NCBI GenBank assembly: GCA_002778195.1 | Contig: PCDI01000002.1 | Coordinates: 2,662,859 to 2,726,858 of the forward strand | Direction: 5' to 3' | DNA: 64,000 bases | Origin: Raffaelea ambrosiae | Lineage: Eukaryota; Ascomycota; Sordariomycetes; Ophiostomatales; Ophiostomataceae | Shown: piece after piece, positions 1 to 10,185 of the stretch | How positions within the stretch are numbered: the stretch's first letter is position 1 | How the letters are laid out: every line of letters begins with the position of its first letter | Made by a program: the position numbers and the translations under genes | The notes under the pieces: generated by a model | Database searches by the model: none | Told to the model about the DNA's origin: nothing | Seen by the model: only the letters and a program-made list of their open reading frames with translations

Positions 1-420
1 CTCGCACTTTGTTTGCCAATGCTTCACGTTGTGTGTCTTCGTTTCGTCATTTGTGTGGGGAAATTTTTTTTCGCTTTCTTTTACTATTGCGTGCAACGAA
101 CATTCAACTCTGATGTGGGATTATGAGCATGCAAGACGGCGTTCTTTGCTCTTTTCTTTTTCTTCTTCTTTGTGTCTCTTCCGTTTTCTTTTGGGCTTGC
201 TATGGGAGGGTAGAACATGACTGCAGCAAATTACGGCTAGAAATAGAGGCGGGCTTGTGTCTTTGCAAATAGGGCCGCATCTATCAAAAAACGAACAAGA
301 AAAAACTCAGACACCCGAACACGAATGCCCCCATTTCTCTTCTACACCGATACCAGGTGTGTCTTACTGGGCAATGATGAAAGTAGCGTGCAGTACATTT
401 AGGCGTCAAAAGCACTGCCT

Positions 421-732
421 TTGCCAAGGTGTGGGAAGCCGACCTCACAGCGTAGCATGAGCGCCTATATCTCGGTTCTTGGTCGAGTGGCCCCATGCTC
501 TGGGCCTGAAAATGGAAAATGTGTTTCAAGATACGACACGGCCCAGATCGTTTCCAGTGTTGGTTTTAACGATCCAGGCTTGCCATCATCCTTTGTCCAC
601 AAGCGCGGCATGGTCGTCCGCAAGCGCCTGGTTGCCAGCGGCTTCGACAAACAATGCGTCGAGATTACTGCCCCTCGGGGCCGGAAGAAGGCCAAACCAG
701 GTCTGGTGAGGCGCCTGAATACAGTGTGTTGA
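421..732 (+). CDS. Possible small hypothetical protein (weak)
   Basis: An open frame of 103 codons with a second in-frame Met at 457. The distal half (about 580-710) has mostly C or G in third codon positions and encodes a basic stretch rich in Arg and Lys, ending in an RGRKKAKPG-like segment, which looks more coding than its surroundings. A possible intron donor (GTGAGG) lies at about 707, so the true 3' end may differ. I recognise no family or motif. A longer ORF on the opposite strand (465-929) competes for the same bases and has no better support. It may be another relic in this decayed region. Confidence 0.2.
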   Translation: MPRCGKPTSQRSMSAYISVLGRVAPCSGPENGKCVSRYDTAQIVSSVGFNDPGLPSSFVHKRGMVVRKRLVASGFDKQCVEITAPRGRKKAKPGLVRRLNTVC

Positions 733-1072
733 ATGATCAGGGCGTGTGAGTGATGTAAGTGGTTGGTGTCGTTGGGAGACAGGGGGGGGTTGTCTTGTGC
801 GCTAAACTGGGGTTGACAGCTCTCATGAGCCAACATCCAGGAGAGCTCATACGCCTCAGGCGAACAAGGCCAGATGAGTGAGGCCAGGCGCTTGCACAGC
901 AACACTCTTAGAAAACCAAGCATAATCATACTTCAATACAGCACCACGGACGCCAGTCTCTGATCGCAATGCCACCTCCAAAATTCACGCAACACCCACT
1001 ACATCTCAACTATCGCATAAGACCCCATACACATTTCTACTACAAACCCCAAAACACCCCAGATCAATCATC

Positions 1073-2720
1073 ATGGCCAATCTTTTCTTGGCACTTTCTC
1101 GATTCCTATTCCGGATCGATAGGACTGCCCTGGCTGCTGAACAGCTCGTGGTCCCTGGCAACCAACACGAAGCGATCCCGGCTCCTGCACAGCGGGCTCC
1201 TGAAAACCAGACCAGCGAGTCGCCTCTTCAGGAAGCTGAACACGATGAGCCACTGATGCCTTCCGAGTCTTGACATATCTCCTCCGAATCCACATGGTCA
1301 CGAAGACGGCCACGATGAAAAGGACGAATACGATGCCGGATTCCGTGCCGGATACGCAGGAGGATACGACGAAGGACACAAAGACGCGTGTAACTATTTC
1401 TCTGGAGAGTAATATGAAGTTTTCAGAGAATGGTCTACTTCCCGTCTGCCCTGGCCCAGCGGCCTGTCAGCAGACGAGAAGGAGATTATGAGCAAGCCAT
1501 TTAGGGCCGGCAAAATATGGCGCATCTCTCTCCAGTGCTGTGGCGCAGTGAAACCCGGGACCATATACTGGGACACCATGAGACAGGAGCACAGCCGCCT
1601 CAAATGGTTCACAGGGCGCCGTTTCCCAGTTCCAGTGGATACCAAGCACTTCGATCACTATGATGTCATCACCCGCCACATCATCAAGCGTCGCTGGGAG
1701 AAGACAGGTGTCTGGAACCCTGCTTGGGGCTTTCCTGGGCGCAACAAAGAGCCCAGAGACGATATCACGACGTGGATGTGGCCCTGGCAGCCTCCGGAGC
1801 CGGAAGAACAGGATCCATCCGCAGTGCGTCGAGAGACATATTGGAAGCAACTACACCGAGTGCTGGCTGAAACACTCAAGAACACACGTCGAGACGAGTG
1901 GCACGTATACGGTCCTTGGCCTGATCTGCCAAAAGATGCGCCGGCATTCGAAGCCGAGAAATTCCTGATCAGCAGACCCTGGCTCGTCTATCGGCTGCAG
2001 GTCGAAGAGTAATGCCAGCGCCGAGTTCGAGTGGCCAACTGCGCGCTGGAAGTCTGCAGCCAACGACGATTCGGTGACGACCTAGACACGCATGTGATGA
2101 AAAACTGGTGCAGGTCCAAGGAATGACGTAAAGAGTTTGATGAATTCGACGTGACGGCTTGGAAATGGAGTAACGAGTCACCAGAGCTGGAGAATGAGGA
2201 CCTGAACGCCCTGCTCGGCTCGTCACGCCATCCGCGCGAGCCTGAGGGCGGCTTAGAATTCACACCCTCGGAGGTGGACGCCCTGGAGGACATTTGGTGT
2301 CGGGAAGTTGCCGTACAACGCCCGTTTGGGCAACGAAACACCCCTCATCCGGTGGGCAGTTTGTTCGCAGGGCCGTCCCTGCTCTCTGCCAGCAAGACTG
2401 CGTCTCCAACCCAGACCGGGGGGGCTTCCCGGGTTGAAACCAGCAACACCAGTGATGTCGGCGGCTGCGGTATGCACTTTGCGCCAGCAGAAGAGAGCCA
2501 GAAAGAGACCAACGAATTCAGCAGAGGAAATGACGCCCAGCAAGAAGGCAGCAATGCCAACGGCACAGTCGTTCAGCTCGCCACCCCTGAGCATTCAACG
2601 GGACCACGACGCATTCCACACATTGCCGGCAAGAAGAGGGCAGCTGTGGTAGCTGCGGTGGAAGACGAACGGGAAGAAGAAGAAACACCGACCAAGAAGA
2701 CAAAGGCCAGTCGGATCTAA
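1073..2720 (+). pseudogene. Decayed hypothetical gene (frameshift plus three in-frame stops)
   Basis: An ATG at 1073 opens a 66-codon frame ending in TGA at 1271. Shifting one base at that point gives a frame that runs to TAA at 2718-2720 and is interrupted only by TAA 1410, TAA 2010 and TGA 2124. The pieces read as one protein of roughly 550 residues: a Gly/Tyr/Asp-rich stretch (codons from 1272), a Trp-rich middle (ORF 1488-2012 contains WMWPWQPPEPEEQ), an acidic segment around 2150-2290, and a basic C-terminus with KKTKASRI just before the final stop. All segments share one frame over 1.4 kb, which is unlikely by chance. An intron could remove one stop, but the one I tested (2009-2113) leaves TGA 2124 in place. 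No family recognised. Alternatively, 1488-2012 and 2151-2720 are two small independent genes. Confidence 0.5.
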
Positions 2721-3589
2721 CAGTGCAAACAGGAGCATGGTAATTTTTGGCGAGATCGTCCTGCTGTGGCCAAAGACGTTCCGTCAAGACAGAAGTGTGC
2801 AGGCATTAGTGGAGAAGCAAAATGGCCAGATATAGTCAGAAGCTCTGGAGCTGAAGGCGACAGCAGGTCTGTCGGGGGATAAGAATTCAAAAAGAAACAA
2901 GAGACAGCTAGACAGTGCGGTAGTTAGATGTGATACTAGGTGATAGACAGGCAGGAATACAAGTGGAAGTTCTCCTACAAAGCACCTACTAAAAAGTAGC
3001 AAAGTGTGGGGCGGCAAAGCGCCGAGCAATTGGATTGCACCCAATAATCCACAGCCGCTTGACCTTTGAGCACGTCATCGGCCCCTGGAAAAATCCCAGA
3101 CCGGTGGCGTGGTAGCAGCATACCTGAGCCGCCTGCCAAAACCGCGCAACCCCAGATGTACCTGCCAAACGCCGAGAGCGGATTTGGCGGGGAAGGCGCG
3201 CAACGGTGGGCACTGACTCGCTCTTGCCGTTTTGGCAGTCTCCGTGCATCGGCACTCTGGCGACGAACAGCCGTCTTTTCAGAGAAGATTGCGATTAATC
3301 AAAACGAACAGAGCAAAACAAGAGCAAAACGGGCGAGCCCACACGAAAGCGAAAAGGCGGTCGACGGACAACGCAACGCTGCCAATTGTATCCGGAGCAC
3401 GTCTTGCAAGGTTGATCTTGTGTCTTCTAGTTCCGCTGTCACGCTTCTCATCCATTTCTGCTCCATTTTTTTTTTCCTTCTCCCGTTCCCCTCTTCTGCC
3501 GACGCATTCTCCCTTTCTTTCCTCAGCCTTTTTTCCGTTGTCTGAGAACGTTCGACCCGAACGACTTGACAACCACACTCGCACGACGC
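2721..3589. other. Intergenic, upstream of the cystathionine beta-lyase gene
   Basis: No supportable gene. Overlapping ORFs on both strands between 2780 and 3560 have no codon bias and contradict each other. From about 3400 the plus strand becomes T/C-rich (poly-T near 3467), as before many starts in this window, so part of it is probably the promoter and 5' leader of the gene at 3781. Confidence 0.5.
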
Positions 3590-3596
3590 TGACTCA
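3590..3596. promoter_or_regulatory. GCN4/CPC1-type site, distal copy
   Basis: TGACTCA, an exact match to the palindromic site bound by GCN4 in yeast and CPC1 in Neurospora, starting 191 bp before the cystathionine beta-lyase ATG. General amino-acid control of methionine genes is established in fungi. That this copy is used is inferred from sequence and position. Confidence 0.5.
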
Positions 3597-3665
3597 CATA
3601 TCAGCACCCTGTGATTGCTGCACTCTTGCATTCTTCCGGCGAGCATTGCCCACGCCATTGACTGG

Positions 3666-3670
3666 CCAAT
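3666..3670 (+). promoter_or_regulatory. CCAAT box
   Basis: CCAAT on the plus strand, 111-115 bp before the ATG at 3781 and between the two GCN4/CPC1-type sites. It could bind the HAP/CBC complex. A five-base match alone is weak evidence. Confidence 0.3.
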
Positions 3671-3696
3671 TCAACATTCGCCTCCTTTCCGTCTCG

Positions 3697-3703
3697 TGAG
3701 TCA
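3697..3703. promoter_or_regulatory. GCN4/CPC1-type site, proximal copy
   Basis: TGAGTCA, the second exact GCN4/CPC1-type heptamer, 78 bp before the ATG at 3781 and 107 bp from the first copy. Two exact heptamers within 200 bp of an amino-acid biosynthetic gene support cross-pathway control of this gene. Confidence 0.55.
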
Positions 3704-3780
3704 CGCGAGTTTCGGCATCACCACCCCAGGACCACCACAGGCTGCACAAACAAGCCATTGACGCACGCACGACGCCCAGA

Positions 3781-5198
3781 ATGTCCGGCGCACCCCAGAA
3801 CAATGGCCCGTCGACGGCCAGCAAGACGCCCGTCAGCAAGGCGCTGGCCCGCGTCGACCAGGACGGCCACAACCTGCCGCCCTCGCCGGCGCCCTCGAGC
3901 CCGTCCAACGGCCAGCGCCGCTATGCCCTGGCCACGGAGCTCGTGTACACCGAGACCAAGGACCAGCACGGCGCGTCCAGCATCCCCATCTACCAGTCGG
4001 CGACGTTCAAGCAGACCTCGGCGGCGGGCGGCGGCGAGTACGACTACACGCGGTCGGGCAACCCGACCCGCAGCCACCTGGAGCGCCATGTGGCCAAGAT
4101 TATGAACGCCAGCCGCGCGCTGGCTGTCAGCTCGGGCATGGGCGCCCTGGACGTCATCACGCGGCTGCTGCGGCCCGGCGACGAGGTCATCACGGGCGAC
4201 GACCTCTACGGCGGCACCAACCGGCTGCTGACGTACCTGGCCAACAACCAGGGCATTGTGGTGCACCACGTGGACACCACGCACGTGGAGGCGGTGACGC
4301 CGCTGGTGACGGCCAAGACGGCCATGGTCCTGCTGGAGACGCCGACGAACCCGCTGATCAAGATTGTCGACGTGCCGTCCATTGCCCGCGCCGCCCACGC
4401 CGCCAACCCGAAGGCGCTGGTCGTGGTCGACAACACCATGCTCTCGCCCATGCTGGCCAACCCGCTCGACCTCGGCGCCGACATTGTCTACGAGTCCGGC
4501 ACCAAGTACCTGTCCGGCCACCACGACATCATGGCCGGCGTCATCGCCGTCAACGACGCCACCCTCGGCGACCGCCTCTATTTCACCATCAACGCCACCG
4601 GCTGCGGCCTCTCCCCCAACGACTCGTTCCTGCTCATGCGCGGCATCAAGACCCTGGCCATCCGCATGGAGAAGCAGCAGTCCAACGCCCAGGCCATTGC
4701 CGAGTTCCTCGAGCGCCACGGCTTCCGCGTCCGCTACCCGGGCCTCAAGTCCCACCCCCAGTACGACCTGCACTGGTCCATGGCCCGCGGCGCCGGCGCC
4801 GTGCTGTCCTTTGAGACTGGCGACCCGGCCCTGTCTGAGCGCATCGTTGAGGCCGCCCGTCTCTGGGGCATCAGCGTCAGCTTCGGCTGCGTCAACAGCC
4901 TGATCAGCATGCCCTGCCAGATGAGCCACGCCAGCATCGACGCCAAGACCCGCCAGGAGCGCCAGATGCCCGAGGACATTATTCGTCTGTGCGTGGGCAT
5001 CGAGGATGTGCACGATCTGATTGATGACCTGCAGCGTGCAGTAAGTTTCACTCGTCTGTTCTTGTTTTCTGCGTACTTGATTCTTCCATAGCTAACTCTC
5101 CCAAGCTCGTCCAAGCTGGTGCTGTCACTCTGTCTATTGACGGCTTCCAGGCAAACGGCAACGCCGAGGCTGCGCCGACCCAAACCACGTCTTCATAA
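3781..5198 (+). CDS. met-2: Cystathionine beta-lyase
   Basis: A PLP enzyme of the Cys/Met metabolism family that cleaves cystathionine to homocysteine, pyruvate and ammonia, the penultimate step of methionine synthesis. Exons are 3781-5040 and 5106-5198. The 65-nt phase-0 intron has donor GTAAGT and branch GCTAAC. The product has 450 residues. Visible motifs: YDYTRSGNPTR near residue 81, SSGMGALD (PLP phosphate contact), and SGTKYLSGHHD with the Schiff-base lysine at about 242. The SGTKYLSGHHD form is typical of fungal cystathionine beta-lyases (Neurospora met-2, Aspergillus metG, yeast STR3) rather than the gamma-lyase CYS3. The start is the first Met of the frame and precedes a 50-residue Ser/Pro/Gln-rich leader, which could be a targeting or flexible extension. 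Two GCN4/CPC1-type sites lie just upstream. Confidence 0.93.
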
Positions 5199-5888
5199 CT
5201 GCCATATTGGTCCTATTTTTGTGCATTTAATGACTATTATTTTTTTGTTTTTGTTTTTTGTTCACATCACGTTTGTCCATGTGTTTCCAGGAGTTTACGG
5301 AGTGGGTTCTGATTTTTTTTTTCATATGCACGATCTTTGTGTTTGGCTTATTCTATGTACCGAGTCACAAAAAAGGGTGAAAAAGGAAAATGGTAGTTAG
5401 AGACAAAAAGTTGTGAAATCAAAACGACCAAGTGAAATCCAAGCAGGCCCAGGCACGCTTGCCGAATCAATTTTCTAGTTGCCGAACAGTAAACGCAGCT
5501 GGCGGCAACACATGCATTAAGCCACCCATTTACGCTGCCATTATGCATCACGGTCGAATGAGAAGCACTCTTTCCCGACGATACATCGCAAAAATGTTCT
5601 CCGAGAGTCTGACACGTCACTCCTACATCCACGGCAGAGTATCGATATGGTCTGAACTTGCCAGACGCGTAAATTTATAAGCTTTGCGTCAGCACCTTGC
5701 TTGTTGCCTCTTCCATGTTTCTCCGTGAAGCATTATCTGCCTTGTTTGCAGAAACGCAGAATCTGGCCGCATATAAAGTGTTGTCGACCGTACTGTCGGA
5801 CTTAATTTTCTGTCTTCTTTCCTTCAACTAGGGAGATTGAACCTTACTGCGGCACAGGTCATATAGTAAATATTCTTTTTGACTCACA
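5199..5888. other. Intergenic, 3' flank of the cystathionine beta-lyase gene
   Basis: T-rich just after the stop (5215-5330), consistent with a 3' UTR and poly(A) region. AT-richer than the flanking genes. No gene seen. Confidence 0.5.
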
Positions 5889-6688
5889 ATGGCTGTCTCA
5901 GAGATCCCTACTATCTCTTTCGTTCATGGCTTCGATGTTGCCCCTACACTGGAAGACGTGAAAGATTCTGCTTCGTGGTGCAAACTGAAAACAGTTCAAA
6001 CCTGTTACTGACACTATCTCCCTGAAAAGTTGGAACAACCTTCCCGAGTCACAGGATCAACCAGATGCTTCTGCGCAACACCTCGATGAACCAGCAGAGC
6101 TCATTGAGCGCCATGGGGCTCAGAATCAGTTTGCTATGCACCTCATTCACCATCATGATACTGTTGGCACTGGCGAAGTCATGGTGGGCAACAACCTAAA
6201 GACTCTTGCTGGAAGTTGGACCCGGCCAATGGAATTACAGTACCTGGATCTTTCCAACATGCATGGCCACATTTTCAAGTTGACTCGTGAAGGGAACCTC
6301 CAGGCCTATGAGCACCGTGAAGGGCCACCCACCAATCAGGGTGTTGCTCCCGGCTTCTTGTCAGAGTTAGCCAGCTATCTGAAGGAGAACAAGCTTGCTG
6401 ATATAGTGGGACTCGAGGTCATTGAAGCCAAGGAGCCTTTGATTGAGTTTGATCTCCGAGACAACAGCACCGTCATGCTAAAACCAGAGCAGGCAAATCT
6501 TGGCAAGATTTTCGAAAGAGACGGGCTTTTTCTACTACAAGAGCGAGGAGGGGGTGTGACAGCTCAAGGGCAATACTATTCACGCCGAGACAGTTAAATC
6601 TGGTATCCACAAAGTTTTCATTGACACTAGGCTCACAAACGAGGCCAGTTTATCGGTCGCCTTGCAAGAGAAAGACCTTAAAGTGTGA
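5889..6688 (+). pseudogene. Decayed conserved-hypothetical fungal gene
   Basis: The ATG at 5889 opens MAVSEIPTISFVHGFDVAP and stops at TGA about 6009. Changing frame by one base near 5985-5995 continues the protein with FKPVTDTISLKSWNN and on through the 6136-6597 ORF (LDLSNMHGHIFKLTREGN, GFLSELASYLKEN, DIVGLEVIE). A second one-base shift near 6520 (extra G in GACGGGC) restores GFFYYKSEEGV, followed by an in-frame TGA at about 6555 and then GNTIHAETVKSGIHKVFID to the stop at 6686-6688. Two frameshifts plus one nonsense codon across an otherwise coherent protein of about 265 residues argue for a pseudogene. The layout (HGHIF, then an 'LIGLE'-like segment, then HKVFxD) resembles an uncharacterised family I recall from other Sordariomycetes; no function is known to me. 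Sequencing error could account for one indel but hardly for all three lesions. Confidence 0.6.
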
Positions 6689-6797
6689 ACAGTTTTCGGC
6701 TACTATGCATGACCATATCCGAAGAAGCAAGTATTATATTGCCAACTATGCTTCTAGTCTACCAGCACGGATCAAACTCGCTGTGCATGCATGTAGC

Positions 6798-7451
6798 TCA
6801 GATGCCTTTCGTGCAAAATGCGTCAGCATACCTCAGGGCAAAGCGTGTGTTTCTCACCTTCCCTCTCGTGTACGCATCCTGGTAAGAGGCGTAGCACAGA
6901 AATAGGCCTGCCATCCTCGCAAAACATATCTTTCTTTTCTCTTCCTCTGTAATAGTCTGAACATGCATCTCAAAAGACTCGCGGCGGAGTTGCGGCTCAT
7001 TTTCGTGGCAATGCCATCCTGCCCCGTCCATGTAACCAAGATCGTTCTCTAACTAACACCCACAAGGAAAGACCGAAGGGTAGGATCTTCGCCTCCGCCC
7101 AGTCGATGACAGCAGTGATGGAGCCGTGGCTGTCGACAAGTCTCTTGCCTGGATGTAGCACACTCCTTCACGCTGTAGCTACACCGTGGGACAACTGAAG
7201 GACGAACCAGAGTGGCAATTTCAGCATTTGATCTGTTCAGCGCCGAGGGTTCTGAGCGGAACTGGACAAGACTCGCCTGGCGTGGTCCAGCAATGACAGT
7301 ATGACCCCATTCTCCCCGCATAGGCGATGGCTTGACGGGGTCTCCAAGCAGAGAGATCGCTTTATTGTCACATTCTTTTTCTTGAAGCAGTGGTTAATGT
7401 ACTGAAGAACAGCTCAATATCGACGTCAACATCGTAGACCTTCCTGGCCAT
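6798..7451 (-). pseudogene. Relic of an APH-family (phosphotransferase-like) gene
   Basis: Reading the minus strand, about 7190-7050 encodes LVDSHGSITAVIDW followed by AEAKILPFGLSLW. This is the (I/V)DW metal-binding motif and following helix of fungal aminoglycoside-phosphotransferase-like proteins. Just upstream LSHG remains where the catalytic-loop HGD is expected, followed by a stop. After a frame change near 7055 the frame continues GYMDGAGWHCHENE and ends in ARMAGLFLCY, which matches the usual C-terminal part of these proteins. A possible N-terminal piece starts at an ATG at 7451 (reading MARKVYDVDVDIELFF), but its link to the rest is inference. Frameshifts and a stop within the catalytic loop make it non-functional. 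It is a separate gene from the neighbour at 7570-8414, because both carry their own version of the DW region. Confidence 0.5.
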
Positions 7452-7569
7452 GTTGGTGTTGTCAAGATTATGAAGTTGAAAAGCGTTGTAGTTTCATAAG
7501 TTACAACTAGGTGAAATTCAGCTGCAAGAACTAAAGAGCGGCGGCAACTCAAACAAAGGTACTGCACCT

Positions 7570-8414
7570 TTATTTAAACTCGTCCCAGAAAACGGGGTGC
7601 ATCTGCGAGCGGCAGGCATAGTTGTGCCAGCCGTGGCGACCCATGTACCCGGTTGTTAAAAACAGGCAATCTGGCTCCACGCCGAAGGGTAATTTAGCTG
7701 CAAGAGGGACCAGGCAACAATCCCGGTGATTGCAAATGTTTCCTCGTCAACCAAGATATTAGTCGTGGAAAAGTCGCCATGGGTGAGAACCTGTGGGTAT
7801 TCCCAAGAAAAACAAATGGGGAGGCTGTTTTCCAACTCGAAGATTGTCGAACCGCTAAACATGGAAAATGGCGAGGCTTTCAACACAGAAATTCTACGTT
7901 GGATCGCATGTAGACTCTGTACTCGAATTTCGTCCGTCACTTGCTGAGGTTTTAGCCAACACCGAGACAAGTACCCAAGTAGCTAGCATCGACCACAAGT
8001 AAGGTGGAACTGAGAAAATAGTAGCTACCTGCCTACCTGGCGAGGTGCCGGACAAAGTATGCATGTTTGGCCTCTGCTTCGGCATCCATCTCAACCTCAC
8101 AGGCAAGAGAGTCGAGGCACGAGATTCCAGGCAAGTACGGCATGGTATAAATGGTCAGGGGTGGCCCAGAATCAAGTACCACGCCATGCTGTGATGCCTC
8201 GGGCACCAGCGAGCCGTGGATCGTCTGTGCTAGTTTTAGCATGTCCTGGTCCTTGTCGAGCTGGGCACCTGGTTCTCAAATGAGATCCTACGAGTATGGG
8301 TCTCGCCGTCTTCTTGTCTGGAAACAACTGTAGCTCGTCGATCCCGGGATATCGACATTGCGAATATCCAAACCAACAGAGACGGGGTATTGCTAGGTGT
8401 ACGCGGCGTACCAA
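7570..8414 (-). pseudogene. Decayed APH-family (phosphotransferase-like) gene
   Basis: Minus-strand fragments in three frames line up with fungal APH-fold proteins of unknown substrate. In order: ELQLFPDKKTARPILVGSHL (from 8414), LKLAQTIHGSLVPEASQHG and TIYTMPYLPGISCLDSL (to 8033), SRCWLKPQQVTDEIR (from 7970), the catalytic loop LTHGDFSTTNILVDE, then ITGIVAWSL. After another frame change comes LPFGVEPDCLFLTTGYMGR and WDEFK with the stop at 7570-7572. The HGDxxxxN catalytic loop is intact, but the metal-binding Asp of the expected DW motif is Ala. At least two frameshifts (about 8250 and about 7700) and a damaged region around 7990-8035 that may have been an intron separate the pieces. Family membership is clear from the motifs; substrate is unknown. 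Confidence 0.65.
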
Positions 8415-10185
8415 AAAGCTTGCGGCATTAGCTTATCTTCATGCTGGTTTATTTGGTGGGACAGTCACGTGGTTTTTATTTTCTTGGCGCAGATTTGGTA
8501 CCAGTGTACAGGTCACGTGGGGGGCCTTACACGAGAATCGAACAAAACGAGAATCGAACAAAACGAGAACAAGAATATTCTGGGATTGATAAATCTGTAT
8601 CGGCGGTGAAGGTGGATGGTGTAGCGACAATGGCAAAACTTGTTGAAAGAAAGCCAGCTAAAAAATGAATATGAAATCCTTTGCACGATGTGCTTGCCTC
8701 AAAAATTCCTCGCTCCTAATAGAATAGATAAACCAACTTGTTTCCTCGACCATGTTTCATGTATCATATACCTTTCATCTCATAATATTGTGCCGTGGTG
8801 CTTCGTATTTTGTCATGTATGGTTATGCCTCACTTCTTCACTCCCTGGTTACTCTGCTCCAGAAGCATGAAGCACCTCTGTGAAAACAAGGCTACTGCTG
8901 TTGTTCTCCTTTAGCCACATATCCAGCATAGTTGTTGTAGGTACAGTTGTCAGGGCAGTATGGAAGGATGCTGTGTTATAGTGGGGTGAGGTGGACGGCT
9001 CTTGGGTGTGGCCAGGGCTATAAGAGGAGGGCAATGTTAGTTACAAGACGGCAAGAGAAGGCAACGACTTTGAGCAAGGCAAACCTGGACGCCTGGCCGC
9101 TGGCAGTCTTGTCTGGATCGCTGTGTGGCATTTTGAAGACAAGTGGGAGGTTACGGCTCTTGTCCGTGTAAGTCGCTGGTATTCAGGGTATCGTTCTTAA
9201 GCACTAATACAAGGCGTGAAAGCACATAAACTCAAGTGCCATACAGAATGGAGAACAGTAAGAGCATCTTAACAAGAAGAAAGAAAGCCAACAGAGACCG
9301 GCTGTCCATCTTTATATACAGAGGCATGCGCAAATGCAAATGTCTGTGTGGGCACATAACAGTGTAGGGCGTCAAGGTATAATAGACCGTCGTTATGCAG
9401 CCACTGGGGATCCAGGAGTCACTATCGCGGGGAATTTCTACTACTACTACGAGTTCGAGTGCACACGCTGCTCTGATTGGCTGGCTGTGCACTAGGTCTC
9501 ACTTATTTCTACACACAATGGAACTATTGTTTATACAAGAAATTATCCTTTTTTTTAAAACAACGCGTAGCGACGGTGCACTCACGTGCCTGGTACCCTG
9601 TCATCGGCAACCCATTCGTAGTGGATACCGCAGGAAAGTGCAGAAAGTCCAAATGGTATCATTACATATTACAAATTTACTACATAGTACATGCTACTCG
9701 CTCCGAATAGCCTCGCAAAAAACTCAGGGTTTCGACACCATTGGCCTTTTGCATTTGTACGTGGCACAGCATATTTACTTAGGCAAGTGCATAACTTAAC
9801 ATTTGTTCCTGAACCCTCAGAACATACCCGGTTTGGCAAATGCGATGATTTGTGAGCAACGTAGTGTAAAATATTGCGTTCTGGACATTTTCCTGCAAGC
9901 GACACAATGCTTCTCAATTCTCGACAGGACAAGGAAGGAAAAAGAACACGACCAGACGACAACGACAAACCATCCCTTTTTTTTACACTGATGCTTATAG
10001 ACATTTTTGGATTGTCGCACGTAGACATACACGAGACAAAAGGAATATAAAGAGCAAGCGACTAATCAATCACTGCATATCTCCCAAAGAATTGACACAA
10101 AGGAAAGAGAAAATGGAAGAAAGACGCCGACGGATGCATAACAATAAAAGCTGCAAAGGCAAAATCCTTGTAAAGGCCATGCCCA
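8415..10185. other. Gene-poor interval between the relic region and TMS1
   Basis: AT-richer than flanking coding DNA. ORFs are short and without codon bias. A short tandem repeat sits at 8532-8563. A 61-codon minus-strand ORF at 8849-9034 could be another relic end, but I cannot support it. The last few hundred bases before 10186 are presumably the 3' UTR of the minus-strand TMS1 gene. Confidence 0.4.
8532..8563. repeat. Two tandem copies of a 16-mer
   Basis: CGAGAATCGAACAAAA is repeated twice head to tail, followed by a partial third copy (CGAGAACAA). Confidence 0.8.

Noticed and set aside
3718..5013. 431-codon minus-strand ORF opposite the cystathionine beta-lyase gene
   Set aside because: Mirror ORF caused by high third-position GC in the real gene; Gly/Val/Ala/Arg-rich and without motifs.
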